This document shows positions 1 through 8,109 of a stretch of DNA of 64,000 nucleotides, one piece after another (the first letter of the stretch is position 1; every line of letters starts with the position of its first letter). Below the pieces are notes generated by a model. The model made no database searches, was not told the origin of the DNA, and was given only the letters and a program-made list of their open reading frames with translations. Source of the stretch: Rhizobium sp. RU33A. GTDB taxonomy: Bacteria; Pseudomonadota; Alphaproteobacteria; Rhizobiales; Rhizobiaceae. The translations under genes were made by a program, and so were the position numbers. The DNA is taken from the NCBI RefSeq assembly GCF_900156055.1, contig NZ_FTMQ01000007.1, positions 124,001-188,000 on the forward strand. The letters run 5' to 3'.

Positions 1-228
1 GATGACATCGGGGCGCGATGCAATCAGGCGCTCGGCGGATGCGGGCTCGGACAGATCGACGGTCTCTATCGTCACTCTGCCGTTGAAGCCTGTGGGAGCA
101 TCTGCAGCCACGACATCGGCGAGCGTCATCGCCGTGATCTGCCGTCCCTGCAACTCTCCATCGCGTGTGAGCCTTTGCGCCAGCTTGCGCCCGACCATGC
201 CGGCCGCGCCAATCACCAGAATATGCAT
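1..228 (-). CDS. DenD-like NAD-dependent dehydrogenase/epimerase, N-terminal part (runs off left edge)
   Basis: The 76 visible residues begin at ATG 228 with a Rossmann beta-strand and a GAAGMVG dinucleotide-binding loop (residues 8-14), typical of extended short-chain dehydrogenases/epimerases. A hydrophobic strand ending in ADV near residue 40 fits the second Rossmann strand. The start of the protein resembles the D-erythronate dehydrogenase (DenD) group of NAD-dependent epimerases, which oxidise C4 sugar acids. It is divergent from the FAD-linked oxidase at 383, and the 154-bp gap holds a FadR-type palindrome. The neighbours (hydroxyacid oxidase, FAH-family dehydratase, TRAP importer) support a role in sugar-acid catabolism. 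The C-terminus lies outside the window, so catalytic residues cannot be checked. Family call is fairly sure; substrate is inference. Confidence 0.7.
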   Translation of the reverse strand, partial: MHILVIGAAGMVGRKLAQRLTRDGELQGRQITAMTLADVVAADAPTGFNGRVTIETVDLSEPASAERLIASRPDVI

Positions 229-302
229 GTGACAGTCTCCTCCCGTGTCATTCTTCGACCCTGCGCGCATCTGCACAAGGGCCTTCTTCAAAAACCATTT
301 GT

Positions 303-321
303 AAGGTTGTCTGATAACCTT
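303..321. promoter_or_regulatory. Palindrome in the denD-like/FAD-oxidase divergent promoter, candidate FadR-type operator
   Basis: AAGGTT (303-308) and AACCTT (316-321) form an inverted repeat around 7 bases. Its centre, TTGTCTGATAA (307-317), differs by one base from the TTGTCTGACAA at 7853 and nearly fits the TNGTNNNACNA consensus of FadR-family GntR regulators. It lies between two divergent genes, 62 bp upstream of the FAD oxidase start, where it could control both. The likely binder is the regulator encoded at 1863-2612. Confidence 0.55.
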
Positions 322-382
322 ATATCACTTTCATGGAAACCGAATTTTTGGTCCAGCTTGCGATGGGCGGACTGGGAGACTG

Positions 383-1849
383 ATGATGGCCATGGAAAGC
401 GCGATCGAGGGCAAGGATTTGTGGAGCGGGGCGGGCAACCCGGTTCCTCGCCTCGTCGAGGCTCTTGGGCCCGACATGGTGGTCGTCGGCGCCGAGGTCG
501 AGCGCTACTGCCGGGATTGGCATGGCGATGTCACGACCGGTGCGGTGGCGGTTGTTCGTCCGCGAACGACTGAGGAGGTCTCCCTTGCCGTTCGGACCAT
601 CCGCTCTCTGGGGCTGACGATCGTGCCGCAAGGCGGCAATACTGGGCTGGTTCTCGGGTGCACTCCCGACGCGCCGGCGAGCCAGGTTGTCGTCAGTCTC
701 GAGCGCATGACGGCGATCCGCCGCATTGATGCGCATGATTTCTCGGCCATCGTCGAAGCGGGCGTCATCCTGCAGGACTTCAAGGACAAGGTGGAGGACG
801 CAGGGCTATACTTCCCGCTTGCTCTCGGTGCGCAGGGTTCCTGCCGGATCGGCGGCAATGTCTCGACCAATGCAGGCGGCATCAACGTGCTGCGTTACGG
901 CATGACGCGCGAACTTGTGCTTGGTCTCGAAGTCGTCCTGCCCGATGGCTCGATTTTCGAAGGTTTGTCCACGCTGCGCAAAGACAATCGCGGGGTCGAT
1001 CTGAAGCAGCTGTTCATCGGGGCGGAGGGCACGCTTGGTATCGTCACCGCCGCTGCCTTCAAGCTTGCTCCGCCGGCCGAGAAGGTTGCGACGGCTTTGC
1101 TGGGGCTTGGGGCCTTGTCGGATGCGATCACGCTCTATCGGCGTGCACGCAGAGACTGTTGTGATCTGATGTCTGCCTTCGAGTTCATGCCGCCGATCGC
1201 CTTCACCCTCGCGCAAGAGGCAATTCCTGATCTGGCCATGCCCATGAGCGCCGACTATCCGGCCTATGTGCTGCTCGAGATTTCGGGTTCCGGCCTTGTG
1301 GATATCGAAGATCTGATGCACCGCTTTCTCGAAGGCGTGCTGGAGGACGGCCTGGTGCTGGACGGCGTCGTCGCAACGTCGCGGAGCCAGGCCCGCTCTC
1401 TCTGGCTCTTCCGCGAGGGCATGAACGAGGGGCAGGCCAAGCGGGGCCCGCATCTACGAACGGATGTGTCCGTGCCTTTGTCGCATCTTCCGGAGTTCGT
1501 CGAACAGGCGGAAGCGGCCATCGCAGCCCGCTTGCCGGACTGCACCTGCGTTTCCTACGGTCATGTCGGCGACGGCAACGTGCATCTGAACGTGCTGCCG
1601 CCTTCTGGTCTTTCCCGCGATGAGGTGGCCGAGAGGATCTACACGGCCAAGCACGTCGTCAATGATGTTCTGGATGGTTTCCAGGGGTCGATCAGCGCCG
1701 AGCATGGTATTGGCCGCTTGAAGAAGCCGGACTTTCTCTCGCGTGTGCCGGCCACGCAGCTGAAACTCCTGACTGCGATCAAACAGGCCATTGATCCCTC
1801 AGGGATTATGAACCCGGGTTGCCAATTGAATTTGACTGCGGATTCGTGA
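383..1849 (+). CDS. FAD-linked 2-hydroxyacid oxidase/dehydrogenase (GlcD/D-2-hydroxyglutarate dehydrogenase type)
   Basis: A 488-residue protein of the vanillyl-alcohol-oxidase/PCMH flavoprotein fold. The FAD-binding domain shows PQGGNTGL near residues 82-89 and a glycine-rich NVSTNAGG near 159-166. The C-terminal FAD-oxidase domain carries GHVGDGNVHLN and the closing AEHGIGRLKK motif. These are the landmarks of GlcD, D-lactate and D-2-hydroxyglutarate dehydrogenases, which oxidise D-2-hydroxyacids and pass electrons to the respiratory chain or an electron-transfer protein. A GGGAG sequence lies just before the ATG at 383; the in-frame ATGs at 386 and 392 are alternatives. It is divergent from the DenD-like gene and 13 bp upstream of the GntR regulator, so the two probably share a transcript. 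The exact substrate is not visible; context suggests a hydroxyacid derived from sugar acids. Confidence 0.8.
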   Translation: MMAMESAIEGKDLWSGAGNPVPRLVEALGPDMVVVGAEVERYCRDWHGDVTTGAVAVVRPRTTEEVSLAVRTIRSLGLTIVPQGGNTGLVLGCTPDAPASQVVVSLERMTAIRRIDAHDFSAIVEAGVILQDFKDKVEDAGLYFPLALGAQGSCRIGGNVSTNAGGINVLRYGMTRELVLGLEVVLPDGSIFEGLSTLRKDNRGVDLKQLFIGAEGTLGIVTAAAFKLAPPAEKVATALLGLGALSDAITLYRRARRDCCDLMSAFEFMPPIAFTLAQEAIPDLAMPMSADYPAYVLLEISGSGLVDIEDLMHRFLEGVLEDGLVLDGVVATSRSQARSLWLFREGMNEGQAKRGPHLRTDVSVPLSHLPEFVEQAEAAIAARLPDCTCVSYGHVGDGNVHLNVLPPSGLSRDEVAERIYTAKHVVNDVLDGFQGSISAEHGIGRLKKPDFLSRVPATQLKLLTAIKQAIDPSGIMNPGCQLNLTADS

Positions 1850-1862
1850 AATACCGGAGTGG

Positions 1863-2612
1863 ATGGCAAGGAGACCAGCGGGCATGTCGATCGACCTCGG
1901 GCAATTGAATTTCGGACAGATCAGGCGCAGTGAGCACCTGCCCGCCCGAATTGCCGCGCAATTGGCCGACGAGATCAGCCAGGGACGCTTGAAGCCAGGT
2001 GAGCGATTGCCCACCGAGCATGTTCTGGCCAAGACGCTCGGCGTCAGCCGTTCTGTCGTACGCGAGGCCATAGCGCAGTTGCGCAACGAAGGTCTGGTGG
2101 AGACCAGGCAAGGTGTCGGGGCGTTTGTCAGCGAACCTTCGGCCAGACCTATCCGCATCAAGGATGGCGAACTCTCCGAGCCCCAGAGTTTTCGCGCGCT
2201 CTTTCAGTTGCGTGTGCCACTCGAAATCGAAGCGGCCGGTCTCGCTGCCGTGCATCACACCTCGGAGGATCTGGCGAAGATCGACGAGGCGCTGTCGCGC
2301 ATGACGGGGGCAGGAAAGTGGACAGAGCAGGGCATCGTCGCCGATCTCGCCTTCCACCGGGCCGTCGCCGAGGCGACGCACAATGAGTATTTCGCGCTAT
2401 TCATCGGCTTCATTGCCGAGCGCATTAGCATGGCGATCGATGCGGCACGCTCCCGCGCTGTGCTCGAGGAGATCGTCGAAGTGACCATTGCCGAACACGT
2501 CCGGCTGAGAGATGCGATCGCGAAGCGTGATGGCGCTGGCGCCCGCGAGGCCATGCGCGCCCATCTGCACGGTGCGGCAAGCCGGATCGATCTCAGCCTC
2601 GAGCAGTTCTGA
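1863..2612 (+). CDS. GntR-family transcriptional regulator, FadR subfamily
   Basis: The 249-residue product has an N-terminal winged helix (about residues 28-93; PGERLPTEHVLAKTLGVSRS followed by a VREAI recognition region and a GVGAFV wing). An all-helical FCD ligand domain (about 110-235) follows, with DLAFHRAVAEATHN and a later MRAHL that supply the Asp/His metal- or ligand-binding residues of the FadR subfamily. Such proteins are usually repressors relieved by a carboxylate or sugar acid. The ATG at 1863 has GGAG four bases upstream; an alternative ATG at 1884 (MSIDLGQLNF) follows AAGGAG and matches the usual N-terminus length. It sits between the FAD oxidase and the dehydratase/TRAP operon. 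TTGTCNGACAA-like sites at 307, 2700 and 7853 are its probable targets (inference). Confidence 0.85.
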   Translation: MARRPAGMSIDLGQLNFGQIRRSEHLPARIAAQLADEISQGRLKPGERLPTEHVLAKTLGVSRSVVREAIAQLRNEGLVETRQGVGAFVSEPSARPIRIKDGELSEPQSFRALFQLRVPLEIEAAGLAAVHHTSEDLAKIDEALSRMTGAGKWTEQGIVADLAFHRAVAEATHNEYFALFIGFIAERISMAIDAARSRAVLEEIVEVTIAEHVRLRDAIAKRDGAGAREAMRAHLHGAASRIDLSLEQF

Positions 2613-2699
2613 CACGGTCTCGTGCGGCAGCTTTGTCCACAAGTCCGTCGTCCGGGGTAGACAGGCGTCAAATCTGACCCTATGAATTTGCATCAAGAG

Positions 2700-2718
2700 T
2701 TGTCAGACATCCTGACAA
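2700..2718. promoter_or_regulatory. Inverted repeat upstream of the dehydratase-TRAP operon, candidate FadR-type operator
   Basis: TTGTCAG (2700-2706) and CTGACAA (2712-2718) form perfect 7-bp arms around ACATC. The left part, TTGTCAGACAT, is one base off TTGTCNGACAA. It lies about 50 bp upstream of the TTG start at 2770, a position suited to repression of the catabolic-transport operon by the GntR protein encoded just upstream. Confidence 0.6.
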
Positions 2719-2769
2719 TATGGCAGGCGACAGTGTCGTTCATGCCGGAGGACAAGGAGGAGGTCCATC

Positions 2770-3939
2770 TTGCAGCGCCGTCAAAGTCTCGAATCCGTCT
2801 ATATTCTGCCGGAAGATTCCTCCCAAGCTTTGCTGGTCGGCAGGGTTTGGTCGAAGGCCGCCGGTGGTCCTTGCCCGGTAATCGTGCGCAACGGCACCCT
2901 CTGTGACCTGACGGGCATCTCCCCCACGGTTTCCGGACTGTTCGAGTTGGACAATCTCGCCGAGCGCTTGATGGCTGACGAAAGCCTCCCCGCTTTGGGT
3001 ACGCTCGACCAGTTCCTGTCCGGCGAGGCCGGTCATCTGCTCGCCCCCATCGATCTTCAAGCCGTAAAAGCCGCCGGTGTCACCTTTGCAGACAGCATGC
3101 TGGAGCGGGTGATCGAGGAACAGGCGAAGGGTGATGCCGGGCGTGCCCAGGCCATCCGCGAGAAGCTTGCTCCCGTGCTGGGCGACAGCCTCCGTGGGCT
3201 CGTCGCCGGCTCAGAGCAGGCGGCAAAGGTGAAAACACTGCTGCAGGACATGGGTCTCTGGTCGCAATACCTGGAGGTCGGTATCGGCCCCGATGCCGAG
3301 ATCTTCACCAAAGCCCAGCCGATGTCATCAGTGACCTGTGGGGATTCCGTCGGCATTCATCCGATTTCCCAATGGAACAATCCGGAGCCCGAAATCGTTC
3401 TTGCCGTTCGTTCCGATGGCAAGATCATCGGTGCGACGCTCGGCAATGACGTCAACCTGCGAGATGTCGAGGGCCGGTCGGCGCTGCTTCTGGGGAAGGC
3501 GAAGGACAACAATGCATCGTGCTCGATAGGGCCCTTCGTCCGGCTTTTCCATGGCAGCTTCACGATGGACGTGCTGCGCAAGGTTCGCGTTTCGCTGCTC
3601 GTGCGGGGCGAGGACGACTTTGAAATGACGGGGGAAAGTCCGATGGAAGCGATCAGCCGGGCGCCGGAGAACCTTGTTGCGCAATTGCGCAACCGCAATC
3701 ATCAGTATCCCGACGGCGCGGTTCTGTTCCTCGGCACCATGTTCGCGCCGGTCAAGGATCGCCGTGGTGCTGGCCTCGGCTTCACGCATGAGGTTGGCGA
3801 TCGTGTCGAGATCGCGACACCGACGCTCGGTCGCCTGGTTAACTGGGTCGATCGCACGGATGCCTGCCCGGAATGGACCTTCGGAACACGTGCTCTTTTC
3901 CGCAACCTGGCCCAGCGCGGCCTGCTCGACAAGGCGTGA
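2770..3939 (+). CDS. FAH-family 2-keto-3-deoxy-aldonate dehydratase (XylX/AraD1-like)
   Basis: A 389-residue member of the fumarylacetoacetate-hydrolase fold. It resembles the long XylX/AraD1-type branch, which dehydrates 2-keto-3-deoxy-pentonates to 2-ketoglutarate semialdehyde in oxidative (Weimberg-type) sugar pathways. Landmarks are LLAPIDLQAVKAAGVTF near residues 97-113, the metal-site region WNNPEPEIVL followed by TLGNDVNLRDVEGRSALLL (about 200-240), and GTMFAPVKDR with GFTHEVGDRV near the C-terminus. The start is a TTG preceded by AGGAGG at 2756-2762 with good spacing; no ATG fits. It is first in an operon with the TRAP genes, 6 bp from the DctQ start. The branch assignment is by sequence recall; the precise sugar acid is unknown, and no aldonate dehydratase or semialdehyde dehydrogenase is visible nearby. 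Confidence 0.75.
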   Translation: MQRRQSLESVYILPEDSSQALLVGRVWSKAAGGPCPVIVRNGTLCDLTGISPTVSGLFELDNLAERLMADESLPALGTLDQFLSGEAGHLLAPIDLQAVKAAGVTFADSMLERVIEEQAKGDAGRAQAIREKLAPVLGDSLRGLVAGSEQAAKVKTLLQDMGLWSQYLEVGIGPDAEIFTKAQPMSSVTCGDSVGIHPISQWNNPEPEIVLAVRSDGKIIGATLGNDVNLRDVEGRSALLLGKAKDNNASCSIGPFVRLFHGSFTMDVLRKVRVSLLVRGEDDFEMTGESPMEAISRAPENLVAQLRNRNHQYPDGAVLFLGTMFAPVKDRRGAGLGFTHEVGDRVEIATPTLGRLVNWVDRTDACPEWTFGTRALFRNLAQRGLLDKA

Positions 3940-3945
3940 GAGCTG

Positions 3946-4479
3946 ATGACCAGAATTGTCGATCTCTTCTACAAGCTCCTTGAACTGATTCTGATCCTGC
4001 TCTTGTCGGGCATGGCGATCATGGTGTTCCTCAACGTCATCTTGCGCTACGGCTTCAACTCCGGCCTGACGGTCTCGGATGAAATGGCTCGCTATTTCTT
4101 CGTATGGTTGACCTTTGTTGGCGCGGTCGTCGGCTTTCGCGAATACGGACACATGGGCGTGGAAAGTCTTGTCGCTCTGTTCGGTCGGCGCGGGCGGGTC
4201 ATCTGCATGATCCTGTCCAATCTCCTGATCCTCGGCGTTTCTGCCATCTTCTTCTGGGGAACCTGGAAGCAGTTGCCGATCAATGCCAGCATGAGCGCAC
4301 CAGTCACCGGGCTCTCCATGGGCTGGGTCTATGGTATCGGCTTCTTCACGGGTGCCGGCTGCAGCCTGATCGCGCTCGAACGCCTCTTCCGTCTGTTCAC
4401 GGGGCGTGTCACCGAAAGTGAAATCGCAGCATTTGCAGGCGAACACCAAGGCATTGAGAAGCTGGTGGAGCGTGCCTGA
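3946..4479 (+). CDS. TRAP transporter small membrane subunit (DctQ type)
   Basis: A 177-residue inner-membrane protein with four predicted transmembrane helices (about residues 9-32, 48-66, 86-108 and 130-152), the DctQ layout. The first helix region contains LLELILILLLSGMAIMVFLNVILRY-like sequence, and FVWLTFVGAVVGFREYGHMGVE marks the conserved TRAP small-subunit segment. It scaffolds the large permease and works with the periplasmic binding protein encoded downstream to drive Na+- or H+-coupled uptake of an organic acid. Its stop overlaps the DctM start (TGATG), so the two are translationally coupled. Confidence 0.9.
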   Translation: MTRIVDLFYKLLELILILLLSGMAIMVFLNVILRYGFNSGLTVSDEMARYFFVWLTFVGAVVGFREYGHMGVESLVALFGRRGRVICMILSNLLILGVSAIFFWGTWKQLPINASMSAPVTGLSMGWVYGIGFFTGAGCSLIALERLFRLFTGRVTESEIAAFAGEHQGIEKLVERA

Positions 4480-5756
4480 TGACCCTTCTTGTCTTTATCA
4501 CCTCGCTCCTCGGCGCTATGGCCATTGGTGTTCCGGTCGCCTTCGCTCTGATGTTCTGCGGCGTGACGCTCATGTGGTACATGGGCATGTTCAACAGCCA
4601 GATCATCGCGCAGAACATGATTGCGGGCGCCGACACGTTCACGCTGCTCGCCATTCCGTTCTTCGTGCTGGCTGGCGAGTTGATGAACTCCGGCGGCCTG
4701 TCACGGCGCATCATCGAGTTCGCGATTGCCTGTGTCGGGCACATCCGTGGCGGCCTCGGCATCGTCGCCATCATGGCCGCCGTGATCATGGCCAGCATCT
4801 CCGGCTCGGCCGCTGCCGACACGGCAGCTCTGGCCGCGATCCTCATTCCGATGATGGCCAAGGCGGGATACAACGTGCCGCGCTCCGCCGGCCTCATTGC
4901 GTCCGGGGGCATTATTGCTCCCGTCATCCCGCCATCGATGGCGTTCATCGTCTTCGGTGTTGCGGCGAATGTCTCGATCACGCAGCTCTTCATGGCCGGG
5001 ATCGTTCCTGGCATATTGATGGGGGTCGCCCTGGTGATTGCCTGGCAGATCGTGGTCCGCAAGGAAAATGTGCTGCCCTTGCCGAAAGCGCCGGCTAAAG
5101 AGCGCTTGCGAGCCACAGGGCGTGCTGCCTGGGCGCTCGGCATGCCGGTTATTATCCTGGGAGGGATCAAGGCCGGGGTGGTGACGCCTACGGAAGCGGC
5201 TGTCATTGCGGCTGCCTATGCCATGTTCGTCGGCATGGTGATCTATCGCGAGCTGAAGCTGAGGGATCTGCCGCGGGTCATTCTGCAGGCGGCCAAGACA
5301 ACCTCGATCATCATGTTCCTGGTTTGCGCAGCGCTCGTCTCCGCCTGGCTGATTACCGCAGCCAATATTCCTGGCGAGATCACGCGCTACATCGAGCCTC
5401 TGATCGATCGGCCGATGTTGCTGATGTTCGTCATCATGGCGCTGGTCCTGGTGGTCGGAACCGCATTGGACCTGACACCAACGATCCTGATCCTTACGCC
5501 CGTGCTGATGCCGATCATCAAGCAGGCGGGCATCGATCCGGTCTATTTCGGTGTCATGTTCATCATGAACTGCTGCATTGGCTTGATCACCCCGCCCGTC
5601 GGCGTCGTGCTCAACGTGGTCAGCGGGGTCGGGCGCGTGCCGCTTGGCAAAGTCGTGACGGGTATTGGTCCGTTCCTGCTGGCGCAGGTGCTGGTTCTCG
5701 TTCTGCTCGTCATATTTCCCGAGATCGTCATCGTGCCAGCGCAGTGGCTACGGTGA
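4479..5756 (+). CDS. TRAP transporter large permease subunit (DctM type)
   Basis: The 425-residue protein is almost wholly hydrophobic with about 12 membrane segments, as expected for DctM. Family landmarks include AIPFFVLAGELMNSGGL near residues 63-80, SGSAAADTAALAAILIPMM (about 107-126), the PPSMAFIVFGV segment, and the C-terminal NCCIGLITPPVGVVLNVV loop. It forms the ion-coupled transport channel of a tripartite carboxylate or sugar-acid importer. It overlaps the DctQ stop and is followed after 46 bp by the binding-protein gene. The operon begins with a sugar-acid dehydratase, so the cargo is probably an aldonate or uronate rather than a C4-dicarboxylate; that is inference. Confidence 0.93.
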   Translation: MTLLVFITSLLGAMAIGVPVAFALMFCGVTLMWYMGMFNSQIIAQNMIAGADTFTLLAIPFFVLAGELMNSGGLSRRIIEFAIACVGHIRGGLGIVAIMAAVIMASISGSAAADTAALAAILIPMMAKAGYNVPRSAGLIASGGIIAPVIPPSMAFIVFGVAANVSITQLFMAGIVPGILMGVALVIAWQIVVRKENVLPLPKAPAKERLRATGRAAWALGMPVIILGGIKAGVVTPTEAAVIAAAYAMFVGMVIYRELKLRDLPRVILQAAKTTSIIMFLVCAALVSAWLITAANIPGEITRYIEPLIDRPMLLMFVIMALVLVVGTALDLTPTILILTPVLMPIIKQAGIDPVYFGVMFIMNCCIGLITPPVGVVLNVVSGVGRVPLGKVVTGIGPFLLAQVLVLVLLVIFPEIVIVPAQWLR

Positions 5757-5802
5757 GGAAAGAAGTTCAACCAACTCATTTCAATCCAAGGGAGGATACA
5801 CC

Positions 5803-6807
5803 ATGAGGAAGACACTACTCGCAACGACAGCACTGGCATTCGCCGTTTCCGGAGCCGTTCCGGCTTTTGCGGAATTCAACGACCGCACCATCCGCGTATC
5901 GAACGGCATCAATGCCGATCACCCTGTCGGTAACGGCATCGAGGCCATGCAGAAGTGCCTGGATGACAAGTCCGGCGGCAAACTGAAGCTGCAGGCCTTC
6001 TGGGGCGGTGCCCTGGGTGGCGACCTTCAGGCGACGCAGGCTCTGCGCTCGGGCGTCCAGGAAGCCGTGGTGACGTCTTCGTCGCCGCTCGTCGGCATCG
6101 AGCCAGCGCTTGGTGTCTTCGATCTGCCTTTCCTCTTCGGCTCCGCTGACGAGGCCTACAAGGTGCTCGACGGCGAGTTCGGCGACATGATGAACCAGAA
6201 GCTCGAAGCCGTCGGCCTCGTGAACCTCGGCTACTGGGAGAATGGTTTCCGCAACCTGTCGAACTCGGTTCGTCCGGTGACGAAGTGGGAAGACTTCGAA
6301 GGGATGAAGGTTCGCGTCATGCAGAACAACATCTTTCTCGATACCTTCCAGAACCTGGGCGCAAACGCCACCCCGATGGCATTCGGCGAAGTCTTCTCGG
6401 CACTCGAGACCAACACCATCGACGCCCAGGAAAACCCCTATGTGACGATCGATACCTCGAAGTTCTTCGAGGTTCAGAAATACATCACCGAGACGAACCA
6501 CGCCTATACGCCGTTCCTCTTCCTGTTCTCCAAGGCGATCTTCGATACCTATACGCCGGAAGAACAGGCAGCCTTGCGCGAATGCGCAACGGTTGGCCGT
6601 GATGTCGAGCGTTCGGTTATCGCGGACCTCAACAAGCAGTCGTTGGAGAAGATCAAGGCTGCCGGCCTTGAGGTAAACACGCTTTCGCCTGAAGAGCAGC
6701 AGCGCATCCGTGAAAAGTCCATGGTCGTCTATGAAAAGCACAAGGAGACGATCGGTGCCGAGGTGGTAGACGACATTCTCGCCAAGCTCGCCGAACTCCG
6801 TAAGTGA
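5803..6807 (+). CDS. TRAP transporter periplasmic substrate-binding protein (DctP type)
   Basis: The 334-residue product starts at ATG 5803, preceded by GGGAGGATACACC. A Sec signal peptide (MRKTLLATTALAFAVSG, cleaved after AFA near residue 23) leads to the mature periplasmic protein. DctP landmarks are the LQAFWGGALGGDLQATQAL region near 65-85, NGFRNLSNSVRPV with GMKVRVMQNN (about 145-175; the Arg that usually contacts the substrate carboxylate lies here), and NTIDAQENPY near 205-215. It captures the organic acid and delivers it to the DctQM complex. Binding-protein genes are usually the most highly expressed of such operons; a strong hairpin terminator follows at 6847. Confidence 0.92.
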   Translation: MRKTLLATTALAFAVSGAVPAFAEFNDRTIRVSNGINADHPVGNGIEAMQKCLDDKSGGKLKLQAFWGGALGGDLQATQALRSGVQEAVVTSSSPLVGIEPALGVFDLPFLFGSADEAYKVLDGEFGDMMNQKLEAVGLVNLGYWENGFRNLSNSVRPVTKWEDFEGMKVRVMQNNIFLDTFQNLGANATPMAFGEVFSALETNTIDAQENPYVTIDTSKFFEVQKYITETNHAYTPFLFLFSKAIFDTYTPEEQAALRECATVGRDVERSVIADLNKQSLEKIKAAGLEVNTLSPEEQQRIREKSMVVYEKHKETIGAEVVDDILAKLAELRK

Positions 6808-6846
6808 CCTCCCTGGTCGTGGCGCTCTTGAGCGCCGCACCAGAAG

Positions 6847-6878
6847 AAGCCCGCAGCGGGAAACCGCTGCGGGCTTTT
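6847..6878. terminator. Rho-independent terminator between the TRAP operon and the EamA gene
   Basis: A 12-13 bp GC-rich perfect stem (left arm about 6848-6859, right arm 6864-6875) closes a GAAA tetraloop and ends in TTTT on the plus strand. It lies 40 bp after the DctP stop and 7 bp before the convergent EamA stop, so it can serve both transcripts. Confidence 0.9.
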
Positions 6879-6884
6879 AATTGA

Positions 6885-7814
6885 TCATTCTGGGACGGAG
6901 GGCAGAACCTTGTCCTGCTTCTTCAATTGCTGCTCACGGAAGAAGATGAACAGGCCCGAGCCGACGATGAGGGTTGCTCCGACGATCATGGTCAGTCGAG
7001 GCACTTCGCCGAAGAAGAAATAGCCGAAGACAACAGCCCATAGCAGCAGTGTGTATTGGAGCGGCGCAACGGTCGCGGCGTCCGAGATCTTCAAGGCACG
7101 GTTGACCAGCATGTGCGCGCTCATGGCGACGATGCCGAGAAGTCCAAGCAACAGGATTTCATTCACCGACGTGATCGGTGTCCAGCCGAAGGGGGCGGCA
7201 ATCAGGCCGACCACTGCGGCTCCACCCGTCTGGAACAGAACCAGCGTCTTGTCCGGCGTGCCGCGCAGGCTGCGGCCAGAGAGCATCATGAAGGCGAAGG
7301 CGGCGGTGCCGATGATCGAGATCAGCGCGGGTGTGGTGAACATCGCGCTCGACGGCTCCAGCGTGATCACGACGCCGATGAAGCCGATGGCAATTGCGGT
7401 CCAGCGCCGCCAGCCGACCTTTTCTCCCAGCAGGAAAGGCGCTGCCGCCGCCACATAGATGGGCGCTGCGAGCCAGTAGGTCATGACATCGGCCAGCGGC
7501 AGATACATGACCGCATAGTAGAAACAGAAGAGTTCCAGCGTCGAAAGCACGACGCGCGTGAACTGCAGCCAGGGTCTCTCCGCCTCGACGATCGGCTTCA
7601 GGCCGGCCATCCAGAGGAAGGGCGCAAGGATCAGAAGTGCTGCAATGCTGCGGATCAGGATGACCTGACCGAGGCCGTAGCTCGCAACCAGCCATTTGCC
7701 CATCGCATCGTTCATCGCAAAGAGCAGCATTCCGAGCAGCATGACCGCGGGGCCAGCCATGCCGGCCAGTCCGAGTGCCTTTCCAGAAGCCTCATCTGTC
7801 GTGTGCGTTGTCAT
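6885..7814 (-). CDS. EamA/DMT-family transporter (RhaT/RarD-like permease)
   Basis: A 309-residue membrane protein with ten predicted helices in two repeated EamA halves (about residues 20-150 and 160-295), the drug/metabolite transporter topology. Examples of conserved stretches are FAMNDAMGKWLV in helix 1 and the P/LxYWLAAPIYVAAAAPFLLGEK region closing the first repeat. Such permeases export or import small metabolites. AAGGAGGAG sits just before the ATG at 7814. Its promoter region carries TTGTCTGACAA (7853-7863), the same motif found in front of the sugar-acid operons, so it is probably co-regulated and may move a related metabolite; direction and substrate are unknown. Confidence 0.85.
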   Translation of the reverse strand: MTTHTTDEASGKALGLAGMAGPAVMLLGMLLFAMNDAMGKWLVASYGLGQVILIRSIAALLILAPFLWMAGLKPIVEAERPWLQFTRVVLSTLELFCFYYAVMYLPLADVMTYWLAAPIYVAAAAPFLLGEKVGWRRWTAIAIGFIGVVITLEPSSAMFTTPALISIIGTAAFAFMMLSGRSLRGTPDKTLVLFQTGGAAVVGLIAAPFGWTPITSVNEILLLGLLGIVAMSAHMLVNRALKISDAATVAPLQYTLLLWAVVFGYFFFGEVPRLTMIVGATLIVGSGLFIFFREQQLKKQDKVLPSVPE

Positions 7815-7852
7815 GGCTCCTCCTTACAAGCGTACGACTCTCGTCTGTCATG

Positions 7853-7863
7853 TTGTCTGACAA
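7853..7863. promoter_or_regulatory. TTGTCTGACAA palindrome upstream of the EamA gene
   Basis: An exact 11-bp palindrome (TTGTC-T-GACAA) fitting the FadR-family consensus TNGTNNNACNA, 39 bp upstream of the EamA start. Near-copies occur at 307 and 2700. It links this permease to the GntR regulator at 1863. Confidence 0.6.
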
Positions 7864-8079
7864 TTCAACAGTTGTATTGGCTGATGGGCCATCGATTGAC
7901 AAGGCCACAGGCATGCCGTTTCGCCCAAGACTTGCTGATTGCCCTGGCTGGGCGAGATTGGTTCACGACCGGGCTTACCATAGAGAGGAATTTTCCGAAC
8001 CCGCCCATCTTTAGAATACCAATCTAGTCGTGATTGTTGACGCGGAGCTGATTATGACGAAAATGTGTCAATATCAGCC

Positions 8080-8098
8080 GGAGCCAATGAGTGGCTCC
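8080..8098. repeat. Short inverted repeat before the small membrane ORF
   Basis: GGAGCCA (8080-8086) and TGGCTCC (8092-8098) form a perfect 7-bp stem with a 5-base loop, ending 11 bp before the candidate ATG at 8110. It could affect translation of that ORF, or be chance. No T-run follows, so it is not a clear terminator. Confidence 0.35.
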
Positions 8099-8109
8099 GT
8101 TCGTGGGAG

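Noticed and set aside
5815..6840. 341-residue open frame antisense to the TRAP binding protein
   Set aside because: The plus-strand DctP has a signal peptide, ribosome-binding site and family motifs; the antisense frame has no recognisable content.
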